From positions 186,001 to 250,000 of the forward strand of contig JAKOUW010000085.1 in the NCBI GenBank assembly GCA_029782365.1: a stretch of DNA of 64,000 nucleotides, given 5' to 3'. Shown in pieces: positions 9,871 to 17,718 of this stretch (position 1 is the stretch's first letter; the number at the start of each line of letters is the position of its first letter). Origin of the DNA: Chloroflexota bacterium. Its GTDB lineage: Bacteria > Chloroflexota > Anaerolineae > Anaerolineales > UBA4823. A model generated the notes under the pieces. That model saw only the letters and a program-made list of their open reading frames with translations. It was not told the DNA's origin and did not search any database. The position numbers and the translations under genes were made by a program.

Positions 9871-10827
9871 TCAATTCCAATCTCCAACCAATTCAATTTC
9901 CAGTTCCAGGCGAATGCCATGCTTTTCGATGACCGTTTGTTGTGCGATCTGGATCAAGTTGAAAATATCACTGGCTGTCGCCTGCCCGCGGTTGACAAAG
10001 AAATTCGCGTGCAAGGAGCTTATTTCGGCATCGCCGACAGCCAGACCTTTCAAACCGGCTGATTCGATCAAACGGCCGGCAAAATCTCCTGGTGGGTTTT
10101 TAAACATGGAGCCCATCGTAGCGCCGGGAGGCTGGGTGCGGCGGCGGTATTCCGTAAATGCAGTGGCTTTATTTTGCGCAGCCTCAACCGAGGTATGGGT
10201 GAGCTGCATCACAGCCGCCAACACAGCCTGGTAGCCAGGCTGGCGCTTGAGCAAACTACTGCGATAACGAAATTCAAATTTTTCCACAGGCCAGGTTTCT
10301 TTCAGTGAGTCAACTTTTCCCAAAGATAAGGCTGTAGAGTTACGTTGCAAGATTTCTGCCAACAACAGGCTGCTGGCCATGTCAGCGCCGTGCGCGCCAG
10401 CGTTGCCGACTATCGCTCCACCAACTGTTCCAGGTATACCGATAGCCCATTCCAGCCCGCCCAAGCCACGTGCGCAGGCCTGGCGTGCGAGCGCGCCGAA
10501 ATTAGCGCCGGATTCAACCCAAACAGTTGGTTGATCATCTGTATCGTTGAACCGAATGGCTCGCGCATGGTTGACCACCACCACATCCCTGGCGCCCTTG
10601 TCGCTCACCAGGATATTCGACCCACCACCCAAGATAAAATAGGAGATTTCGTTTTGCCACAAGAAAGTGATGATTTCCGCCAATTCGACCGCCGATTCAG
10701 CCGTCACCAGAGCATCTGCTGGTCCACCAACCCGCGCTGAAGTCAGCCGTGCCAAGGGTTCATTTTCAAGCAGTCGGCTGCCAAATTTCTGGCGCAAAAC
10801 TTCAAGCTGGGTAGTGATCACTTCCAT
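9871..10827 (-). CDS. murB: UDP-N-acetylenolpyruvoylglucosamine reductase MurB
   Basis: MurB is an FAD enzyme that reduces enolpyruvyl-UDP-GlcNAc to UDP-MurNAc with NADPH. The 318-aa product shows the FAD-binding run FILGGGSNILVSD and GLEWAIGIPGTVGGAIVGNAG, the catalytic Ser in GSMFKNPPGDFAGRLIE, and SSLHANFFVN near the C-terminus. This is the compact type II arrangement seen in Bacillus-like MurB. It follows a 69-aa unknown gene by 28 bp and precedes ddl by 1 nt. Confidence 0.96.
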   Translation of the reverse strand: MEVITTQLEVLRQKFGSRLLENEPLARLTSARVGGPADALVTAESAVELAEIITFLWQNEISYFILGGGSNILVSDKGARDVVVVNHARAIRFNDTDDQPTVWVESGANFGALARQACARGLGGLEWAIGIPGTVGGAIVGNAGAHGADMASSLLLAEILQRNSTALSLGKVDSLKETWPVEKFEFRYRSSLLKRQPGYQAVLAAVMQLTHTSVEAAQNKATAFTEYRRRTQPPGATMGSMFKNPPGDFAGRLIESAGLKGLAVGDAEISSLHANFFVNRGQATASDIFNLIQIAQQTVIEKHGIRLELEIELVGDWN

Positions 10828-10855
10828 AAGACCTTTCGGTAAATTCTCGCCGTTC

Positions 10856-11065
10856 CTAGATCGATTTGACGTGTTCGATGAGATGCTGGATCAATTCTGC
10901 TGGGAAGCGTTTCTGGCGAGCGTAATCCACCACCTGCTGGTCATTCAAATCATCTTGAGGGTTTGGTGCAGCGATCAGGCGCAGCGATTCTAAAGCCATC
11001 GCCTGCGATTCGAAGCGTCGGGCAAATTCTATTTCCCTTTTTGTTTTTGCTTTGCGTTCAGACAT
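10856..11065 (-). CDS. Small unknown protein between murC and murB
   Basis: I do not recognise this 69-aa protein. It is highly charged and appears all-helical: a basic N-terminal segment (MSERKAKTKREIEFARRFE), a middle with PNPQDDLNDQQVVDYARQ, and an amphipathic C-terminal helix FPAELIQHLIEHVKSI. There is no signal peptide, membrane segment or Cys/His cluster. Its ATG overlaps the murC stop by 8 bp, which suggests translational coupling, and murB follows after 28 bp. The strand, compact spacing and clean start make it a real gene in my judgement. Its place among Mur genes suggests a role in wall precursor synthesis or its control, which is only inference from context. Confidence 0.75.
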   Translation of the reverse strand: MSERKAKTKREIEFARRFESQAMALESLRLIAAPNPQDDLNDQQVVDYARQKRFPAELIQHLIEHVKSI

Positions 11066-12473
11066 GAGCTTGCTCCTTTTGCATTAGCTGAGTAAGTACC
11101 TTGCGACTGACCTGGTCTGCGTCTCCGGCTGAAAAAACGATCACCACACTCTCTGAGCCCAACCGGCTGGACAGCAGTGCAACTGCCGCATCCAATGTTC
11201 CGGCATAGGTCACATCCGGGCGATTGATCGCTGCGGTCACCAGGCGGGAGGAGTACCCCCCGGCTGGCGGCTGTTCACGTGAAGGGTAAATTTCGGTCAC
11301 GACCACATGGTCGGCCTCCGAAAAAGCCTGTGAAAAAGCATCAAATAATGTTTGCGTGCGTGAATAGGTATGCGGCTGCCAGACTGCCCACAGGCTGTGG
11401 CGTGGATAACGCGCCCTAGCAGCCGAAAGCGTTGCCCGAATCTCTGTTGGGTGATGGCCATAATCATCGATCACAATCACGCCCGCCGCCTCTCCCACAA
11501 CGTCAAACCGCCTGCCGCTGCCCAGGAACTCCCCCAGCGCTTCGGCAGCTTTCGTTAAGTCCAGGCCGCAGCGCTCAATGATCGCCAGGACGGCCACTGC
11601 GTTCAGCACATTATGTTTTCCAGGTACCCGCAGGCGCACTGGAATTGCGTCGCCAGGTTTGAGCGCCTTAACCTGAAAATTGAAGGAAAATCCACCGACA
11701 TTGTTGGTTGTCACCTGCATGGCGGTGTAATCCAGCGTCGGGTTTTCCAAGCCATATCGATACACAGGAACTCTTTCGCCGTGGAGATCAGCCGCCAGGC
11801 GGGCTGCGCCTGTGTCATCGCTGCAAACCAGCAGCGCGCCAGTGGGACGAACCAACCGGCCGAACGACAAAAAGGCCTGGAAAAAGTCTTCTGCAGTGGG
11901 GTAACAATCGGGGTGGTCATGCTCGACATTTGTGATCACTGCATAGGTGGGCTGCAATCCGTGGAACATGCGGTCGTATTCATCTGCTTCGATGACAAAA
12001 AACCGACCCTCGCCAGCGTGCGCATTGCTGCCCAGGTTAGTTGAGATGCCGCCTATGATATATGAGGGATCCTCACCCAACGCATACAGCACCCAGGCAG
12101 CCATCGCTGTGGTGGTCGTCTTGCCGTGGGTGCCCGCCACCGCAACGCCAATGTGGTTCTCCATCAGCGCTCCCAGGAAATCGGCTCGTTTGAGCACAGG
12201 TATACCCAAGCGCAGAGCTTCCTGAACCTCCGGGTTAGCATCCGCCACCGCTGAAGAGCGCACGACCAGGTCTGCGCCGCGCACTGCAGCAGCCTGGTGG
12301 CCCAGGCTGATCTCCACCCCTGCCTGGAGCAAGCTTTCGGCCAGCGGAGAAAGCTGGCGATCGGAGCCGCTCACCCGAAACCCGCTCTCGACGAGCACTC
12401 GCGCGATGGCAGATAGGCCAGTTCCGCCGATGCCAATCAAATGTATTCGAGAGCCAGGAGTCAGAGCAATCAT
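11058..12473 (-). CDS. murC: UDP-N-acetylmuramate--L-alanine ligase MurC
   Basis: MurC adds L-alanine to UDP-MurNAc, the first step of stem-peptide assembly. The 471-aa protein has the N-terminal Rossmann glycine motif HLIGIGGTGLSAIARVL, the Mur-ligase P-loop VAGTHGKTTTTAM, VEADEYD-like sequence at VIEADEYDRMF, TNVEHDHPDCYP, and the C-terminal DDYGHHPTEI. All core ligase motifs are intact. It starts 1 nt after the stop of the CvpA-like gene and its last codons overlap the small unknown gene. Confidence 0.97.
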   Translation of the reverse strand: MIALTPGSRIHLIGIGGTGLSAIARVLVESGFRVSGSDRQLSPLAESLLQAGVEISLGHQAAAVRGADLVVRSSAVADANPEVQEALRLGIPVLKRADFLGALMENHIGVAVAGTHGKTTTTAMAAWVLYALGEDPSYIIGGISTNLGSNAHAGEGRFFVIEADEYDRMFHGLQPTYAVITNVEHDHPDCYPTAEDFFQAFLSFGRLVRPTGALLVCSDDTGAARLAADLHGERVPVYRYGLENPTLDYTAMQVTTNNVGGFSFNFQVKALKPGDAIPVRLRVPGKHNVLNAVAVLAIIERCGLDLTKAAEALGEFLGSGRRFDVVGEAAGVIVIDDYGHHPTEIRATLSAARARYPRHSLWAVWQPHTYSRTQTLFDAFSQAFSEADHVVVTEIYPSREQPPAGGYSSRLVTAAINRPDVTYAGTLDAAVALLSSRLGSESVVIVFSAGDADQVSRKVLTQLMQKEQAHV

Positions 12474-12474
12474 A

Positions 12475-13017
12475 TTAGATCAGAACCACCAAAATGAACA
12501 CAAACGCAATCGCAATGCTGACGAACAAAGGTGTGTCCCTCAGCCAGACCGGTGCCAACCAGGGAAGCATCCGGAAAGCTTCCTGGGTAAATGGATCATT
12601 TGGATCCGGTGCGCGCATAACGGCCGGGAAAGGATAGCCCGCCACATGCAGGTAATACCACAAGCTGCCCACGATCAAATATCCGTTGATGCCGCCAAGG
12701 AACAGTCCCAACATGGCATCCTGCAGTCGTTCCCGGGCAAATTTTCCGCCCCCACCCAGCCGGGGGATGTTGGGCGTCTGATATCCGAAAAACACCAGGA
12801 CCAGTAAAATAAAAGCCCTCAGCCAAAAATAAGCCTGTGTGCCAGCCGGCGTTAATTGGTTCATCAGGCCTGGCAGGAGCATCTCCAGGATTGAAATAAT
12901 AAAAATGGCCAGGATTACGCTGAAGATCACCAGCAGCTCTTTGGCCCAGCCTCGCAGCAAGCCGACGATCCCGAATATTCCTATAAAAAAAAGGAAGAAG
13001 AAGCTTATACTGACCAT
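12475..13017 (-). CDS. CvpA-family membrane protein
   Basis: CvpA-type proteins are small polytopic inner-membrane proteins named for colicin V production; some are needed for envelope integrity. The 180-aa product has about four hydrophobic segments (about 3-22, 27-50, 65-82 and 158-180) and the early RGWAKELL motif typical of the family, followed by a cytoplasmic Gly-rich loop RLGGGGKFARERLQD. It sits inside the dcw cluster between murG and murC, 13 bp after murG's upstream partner gene end and 1 nt before murC. A membrane gene at this place is not in the textbook dcw order, so a role at the septum or with lipid II is possible but unproven. Confidence 0.75.
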   Translation of the reverse strand: MVSISFFFLFFIGIFGIVGLLRGWAKELLVIFSVILAIFIISILEMLLPGLMNQLTPAGTQAYFWLRAFILLVLVFFGYQTPNIPRLGGGGKFARERLQDAMLGLFLGGINGYLIVGSLWYYLHVAGYPFPAVMRAPDPNDPFTQEAFRMLPWLAPVWLRDTPLFVSIAIAFVFILVVLI

Positions 13018-13030
13018 TTCATCATCCTGT

Positions 13031-14176
13031 TCATGCGCTGATCGCCATTTCGTTCACGATTTGGGCAATCGATTCGGCGGCTGCAGGGTGCGCCAGCTTG
13101 GACATCGCACCCCGCATGGCTGCCAGGCGCTTGCGATCGGACAATAAATCACCGACCAGCCAAGCCAGGTTTGTGTTTAATTCACTATCTTCCAAAACCA
13201 ACGCCGCTCCATGCTGCGCCAAGTAATCGGCGTTGACACGTTGGTAGCGCCAGGCGTAAGGGTAAGGTATGAGCACTGCCGGTAGGCCAAACAGTGGATA
13301 TTCGCCCAGACTGGATGCTCCAGCTCGACTCACCACCAGGTCAGCCGCTTGCAGTGCAGCACCCATATTTTCGTGCAGATAGGGATAGGGATGATAGTTG
13401 CTCTGCAATGGTTCAAGCAGGGCGGCTGCAGTCTGCTGGACCAGCTCCCAATCGAGCTGGCCTGTCAAGTGCAGCACCTGCATCTGTGGTAGCAATACCG
13501 GCAAAGCCGCTAGCAAAGCCTGGTTGATCGACCGGGCGCCTTTGCTGCCTCCCATGACCAACAACACAGGAAGATCATCTGCCAGGTTCAAGGCGGCTCG
13601 AGCCTCAGCACGGTTTTTCCATTGGGTTAATTCCTTGCGCGTAGGATAACCGGTGACGGTAGCGGGCAGGCGCCTGGGTAAGAAAGCCCGGCTGGGCTCG
13701 ACGGTCAATGCGGCGTGGTCGCTGAAGTGCAGCAGTGTCTTTAGCGCCAGCCCGGGTTCGATGTCGGGGATGTAAACCAGGCTGCGAGGCCGGCGCAGCC
13801 AAAAAGCCAGGCGGGACGCCAGTGCCATGGGCACGGCGACATAGCCGCCCGTGAACAAAAGCACAGCAGGTTTGAACTGGCGCAAGATAACCAGGCTCTT
13901 AAAGAAACCCTGGGCCAATCTCAGCAGATTCCCTGGTATAGCTTTCAGGCCAACCCCGTGCACACCTGCTGCGGGGATGGCCTCAAAAGGAATGTTCGCT
14001 CGCCTGACCAAATCTGCTTCCATGCCTCCAACACCACCAACCCAGAGAGTCTCCAGTGTCGGGCCATTACCGGCGTTATTCACGTTGGGATTGGCCCCAG
14101 ACGCCAGGGCTTGCAGAATGGACAGTGCGGGGTACACGCCTCCGCCAGTTCCGCCTGCGCAAATCAACAACCGCAT
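13031..14176 (-). CDS. murG: UDP-GlcNAc:lipid I N-acetylglucosaminyltransferase MurG
   Basis: MurG is a GT-B enzyme on the inner face of the membrane that turns lipid I into lipid II. The 381-aa protein starts with LLICAGGTGGGVYPALSIL, the first glycine loop, and has the second loop LVMGGSKGARSINQALLAAL and the donor-binding region VVSRAGASSLGEYPLFGLPAVLIPYPYA. At position 13 the usual His of GGTGGH is Gly. Its ATG lies inside ftsW, giving a 101-bp overlap, and AGGAG sits about 9 nt upstream, so the start is well supported despite the overlap. Confidence 0.95.
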   Translation of the reverse strand: MRLLICAGGTGGGVYPALSILQALASGANPNVNNAGNGPTLETLWVGGVGGMEADLVRRANIPFEAIPAAGVHGVGLKAIPGNLLRLAQGFFKSLVILRQFKPAVLLFTGGYVAVPMALASRLAFWLRRPRSLVYIPDIEPGLALKTLLHFSDHAALTVEPSRAFLPRRLPATVTGYPTRKELTQWKNRAEARAALNLADDLPVLLVMGGSKGARSINQALLAALPVLLPQMQVLHLTGQLDWELVQQTAAALLEPLQSNYHPYPYLHENMGAALQAADLVVSRAGASSLGEYPLFGLPAVLIPYPYAWRYQRVNADYLAQHGAALVLEDSELNTNLAWLVGDLLSDRKRLAAMRGAMSKLAHPAAAESIAQIVNEMAISA

Positions 14177-15356
14177 CGAATTTTCGCTCCTCTACTACTT
14201 CAGCTTTCACCGCTTGGTGTGATACATTCAAGATAATTCCGACAGCCGCCAGGCAGGCTAGCAAGCTTGACCCGCCTGCGCTGATAAAAGGCAGGGCCTG
14301 GCCGGCAAATGGCAGGATGCCCAACATAACACTCATATTCAGCGTGGCCTCAAACAGCACCCAGAAGGTTAGGCCGGCCGCCAACAATTTGCCCATGCGG
14401 TCCGGAGCATGGCGAGAAATGTGAATGCCCCGCCACAAGATGCCCAGATAAGCCAGGATCAAGACAATCGAACCTAAGAAACCGGTCTCCTCGCCGACGA
14501 CAGCGAAAATACTGTCGGTCTGGGGAAACGGCAGACCGAGCAGCTTGACCTGACCTTTACCAACGCCCACGCCGAGCCACCCGCCGTTCATGAAGGCCAT
14601 CAAGCCTTTTTGCACATGATCTGAAGTCCTCAGCAGATCGGTCCAGCCGTACCAGAAATTCGCAAAGCGCTCCCGGCCCTGAGGAACCCACATGACCACT
14701 GCGTAGCCTCCCAGGAGTGCCAGCAGAAATAAGAGAACAGCTTGCTTGCCGCCGCCGCCCGCCAGGAACCACATTAACCCGCCAATAATGACAATGGTCA
14801 GCGCGGCGCTCAGGTCGGGCTGCAGGATTATCAAGACGAATACCACACCCAATGCCACACCCAGGGGGATAATTCCCAACTGCAGGGAATTGATGTCATC
14901 CTTATGGCTCGCCAACCAGGATGCCAGGTATATGACCATGATTAACTTGGCCGCTTCTGAGGGTTGAATTGAACCACCGGGGCCGCCCCGGATAGCGCCC
15001 AGACGTGATTCGCCAAAAGTGAAAAGCAGCGCCAATCCAATCACCGAGGCTACCAAAAGCCAGAATGAGATCTTCTTCAAGAATTGGTAAGGAATTACGG
15101 CTAAAACACCCATCACAATCAGCCCGACAATTGCAAAAACAACCTGGCGGAGTATGGTGTAGGTCTCAGTGCCGTAATATGTGAATGAAAAATCAGCGCT
15201 GGCCGAATACACCATCACCAGGCCAAAAATCACCAGGCCAATCACAATCAGGAGCAATATCCAATCAAAGCCCAGGCGCACAGGCTTGTTACCCTCCGCG
15301 TCGGTCAGGTGGATGCCCAATTTCTCGAACCAGTTCGTTAAAGTTCCATTACCCAT
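14076..15356 (-). CDS. ftsW: Septal peptidoglycan polymerase FtsW
   Basis: FtsW is the SEDS-family glycosyltransferase that polymerises lipid II at the septum together with the class B PBP encoded nearby. The 426-aa protein has a short cytoplasmic lead, then about ten membrane helices from residue 30 to about 390. Family motifs include GGSIQPSEAAKLIMVIYLASW, ILQPDLSAALTI, FPQTDSIFAVVGEETGF and ALPFISAGGSSLLACLAAVGIILN. The C-terminus continues as an Arg-rich soluble tail of about 40 residues; its last 33 codons overlap the murG start. It begins inside the end of murD (19-bp overlap), with GGAGG upstream. Confidence 0.95.
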   Translation of the reverse strand: MGNGTLTNWFEKLGIHLTDAEGNKPVRLGFDWILLLIVIGLVIFGLVMVYSASADFSFTYYGTETYTILRQVVFAIVGLIVMGVLAVIPYQFLKKISFWLLVASVIGLALLFTFGESRLGAIRGGPGGSIQPSEAAKLIMVIYLASWLASHKDDINSLQLGIIPLGVALGVVFVLIILQPDLSAALTIVIIGGLMWFLAGGGGKQAVLLFLLALLGGYAVVMWVPQGRERFANFWYGWTDLLRTSDHVQKGLMAFMNGGWLGVGVGKGQVKLLGLPFPQTDSIFAVVGEETGFLGSIVLILAYLGILWRGIHISRHAPDRMGKLLAAGLTFWVLFEATLNMSVMLGILPFAGQALPFISAGGSSLLACLAAVGIILNVSHQAVKAEVVEERKFDAVVDLRRRNWRRRVPRTVHSASPGVWGQSQRE

Positions 15357-16720
15357 TGTCGAAATGCCTCCCCGCGCTCTTCAAAGTCACGGAATTCATC
15401 AAAGCTTGTGCCTCCGGGCGAAAGCAAAACAACATCACCCGTTGAGATAACCAGAGCGGCTGCTCGCACAGCGTCGTGCAAGCCCGCACAAGAATCAAAT
15501 GTGAATGGGCGCTGCCCAGGGTCCGCCCCACCAACCGCCTTCTGAATAATTGAACGCGCTTCGCCAAAAGCAACCAGATGATCGACCCGTTCGTGGACGA
15601 GCGCCGCGAAATCACCCCAAGGGAGCTTTTTATCCCGGCCGCCCGCTAACAGCACGATCGGTTCGGTAAACGAACGGATGGCTGCCATAGACCGTTCAGG
15701 GGCTGTAGCAATCGAGTCGTTATACCAGTCGGCGCCGCCCCAATTGCGCACAAATTCAAGCCGGTGGCTGACGCCGCGGAATCCTTCAACCGCCGCCCGC
15801 ATAACCTGAACTGAGATACCGGCAGCCGCAGCGGTCGCGCAGGCTGCCAGGACGTTGAGTAAGTTATGGTCTCCCCGCAGCAGTATCGCCGAGCGCGGCA
15901 TGATCTCAGTCTCGTGATCCGTTCTCAGCCACAAACTTTCTCCGCGCACAAATGTGCCGGGGTAGCCTGGTACGGGCTGATGACCAAAAGTCCACACCTG
16001 GTTGTGCGCCAGTTGTCGTAGATTCCAGGAACCGTGATCCTCGCTGCCCAAGACGACCGCATTGCCAGGCTCCTGCGCCTGGTGAGTCAAGATATGGGCT
16101 TTCGCCGCAGTATACGCTTCCATCGTGCCGTGCCGGTCGAGATGGTTGGGCGTTATGTTTAATACGACTGCCACCTGAGGCGAACGCGTCATGATCTCGA
16201 GCTGGAAACTGGACAGTTCCATGACCACCAGATCTTGCGAACCCATTTGCGCCAAAACGCTGACCAAAGGATTGCCGATATTTCCCCCCACCCAGGCTTG
16301 CCTGGGTGGTAGAGCGGACAGCTGGGCCATTTGGTACACCAGTGTGGTGGTGGTGGTTTTTCCAGCCGAGCCGGTCAGCCCAATGACTTTACAGGGAGCC
16401 ACCTCGAGGAATATTTGCGAGTCGTTTGAGAGAGGTATACCGCGCTGCTTCGCTTCCTGGATAATCGGCACGTCGAGCGGGACGCCGCCAGATGGGCACA
16501 GCAGATCAGCGCCATCCAATAATGTCATAGGATGTCCGCCGCAAACCCATTCGATTTGCAAACCTTCCAATCCCCGGCGAGCGTCATTGAGCTGCTCGGC
16601 CGGCCGTTGGTCCGTGATCACCACTCGGGCGCCTTTAGAAACCAGGTAACGCGCCAGGGCGGTCCCTTGTCGGGCTGCTCCGAGAATAACGACGTGTTTA
16701 CCGGACCAATGATTGCTCAT
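15338..16720 (-). CDS. murD: UDP-N-acetylmuramoylalanine--D-glutamate ligase MurD
   Basis: MurD adds D-glutamate to UDP-MurNAc-L-Ala. The 460-aa protein has an N-terminal Rossmann motif VVILGAARQGTALARYL, the P-loop GLTGSAGKTTTTTLVYQ, VMELSSFQLE, LNITPNHLDRHG, and the C-terminal VVLLSPGGTSFDEFRDFEERGE. In the substrate-binding motif that is NDSKATN in E. coli this protein reads NDSIATAPER at residues 334-343, replacing the Lys. The remaining motifs are intact and the next gene ftsW overlaps by 19 bp, so it should be functional. Confidence 0.95.
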   Translation of the reverse strand: MSNHWSGKHVVILGAARQGTALARYLVSKGARVVITDQRPAEQLNDARRGLEGLQIEWVCGGHPMTLLDGADLLCPSGGVPLDVPIIQEAKQRGIPLSNDSQIFLEVAPCKVIGLTGSAGKTTTTTLVYQMAQLSALPPRQAWVGGNIGNPLVSVLAQMGSQDLVVMELSSFQLEIMTRSPQVAVVLNITPNHLDRHGTMEAYTAAKAHILTHQAQEPGNAVVLGSEDHGSWNLRQLAHNQVWTFGHQPVPGYPGTFVRGESLWLRTDHETEIMPRSAILLRGDHNLLNVLAACATAAAAGISVQVMRAAVEGFRGVSHRLEFVRNWGGADWYNDSIATAPERSMAAIRSFTEPIVLLAGGRDKKLPWGDFAALVHERVDHLVAFGEARSIIQKAVGGADPGQRPFTFDSCAGLHDAVRAAALVISTGDVVLLSPGGTSFDEFRDFEERGEAFRQWVMEL

Positions 16721-16722
16721 GT

Positions 16723-17718
16723 TTATCCTATCGCAAGAGCTATGCCAAGAATAGCTGCTAAAAGGCCGACCAACCAGAACCGCTGGACAATTTGGGTTTC
16801 GCTGACACCTAAAAGCTCGAAATGATAATGCAGGGGCGCCATTTTGAAAAAGCGCTTGCCTTTGGTCAGGCGGAAATAAACGATCTGGATGACATCGCTC
16901 ATTGCTTCACTGAGCGGGATCACCCCAATCAGCGGCAACAGAAGCCATTGCCCGGACATGAGCGCCACAACAGCGATCGCTGAACCAAGCGGCAGAGAGC
17001 CTGTGTCACCCATGAAGAGCTGCGCCGGATGGACGTTAAACCACAAGAAACCGAACAAGGCGCCTACCAGGGTGAAGCAAAATCGACCCAAATAAATCTG
17101 GTGTTGGAAAAGGGCGATTGAACCATATGCAACGAAGATAGTAGCAGAAATCATGCCAGCCAGACCATCCATCCCATCCGTGAAATTAACGGCATTGGCC
17201 ATGCTGACGATAATAAAGGCAGCTACCGGGATATACATAAATCCCAGGCTCAGCTCAGAGCCGATCACCGGGAGGTACAACTCAGGGGCATCCAACACAT
17301 AGCGCAGACCAACCGCAGTGATGATCGCCACAACCACCTGCAGCGCAAATTTGACGCGGATGCTCAAACCTTCACCCACTTTTCGTTTTCCACGCAGCTT
17401 TTCCCAATCGTCGATAGCGCCAAGCAGTAAGTAAAAGATCATCGTGCCGACAGGCAGTAGAATGGAACGACCGAGGCCTGTCAACCCAAACAACGAGACG
17501 GCATTGAGCAAAGCCGTAATCAACAGAACAGGCAGAACGATCAACACGCCGCCCATTGTGGGCGTGCCAGATTTGGTGAAATGTTGTTCGGCCAATTCCA
17601 CACGGATTGTGTCGCCGAACTTGAGGTACCGCAAGATGCGCAGTAGGGGCTGGCCCCATATGAGGGTCAACAAGAAACTCAACATGGTCAGGGCGAGAGC
17701 CAGGGAAGATTCTTTCAT
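16723..17718 (-). CDS. mraY: Phospho-MurNAc-pentapeptide transferase MraY
   Basis: MraY is the polytopic membrane enzyme that transfers phospho-MurNAc-pentapeptide to undecaprenyl phosphate, making lipid I. The 331-aa protein has about ten membrane segments and the family motifs GTPTMGGVLIVLPVL, GAIDDWEKL (catalytic Asp-Asp), NAVNFTDGMDGLAG, and FMGDTGSLPLGSAIA. The C-terminal PLHYHFELLG motif is present. It begins in the murF stop (ATGA, 4-bp overlap) and is followed by murD after 2 nt. Confidence 0.97.
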   Translation of the reverse strand: MKESSLALALTMLSFLLTLIWGQPLLRILRYLKFGDTIRVELAEQHFTKSGTPTMGGVLIVLPVLLITALLNAVSLFGLTGLGRSILLPVGTMIFYLLLGAIDDWEKLRGKRKVGEGLSIRVKFALQVVVAIITAVGLRYVLDAPELYLPVIGSELSLGFMYIPVAAFIIVSMANAVNFTDGMDGLAGMISATIFVAYGSIALFQHQIYLGRFCFTLVGALFGFLWFNVHPAQLFMGDTGSLPLGSAIAVVALMSGQWLLLPLIGVIPLSEAMSDVIQIVYFRLTKGKRFFKMAPLHYHFELLGVSETQIVQRFWLVGLLAAILGIALAIG

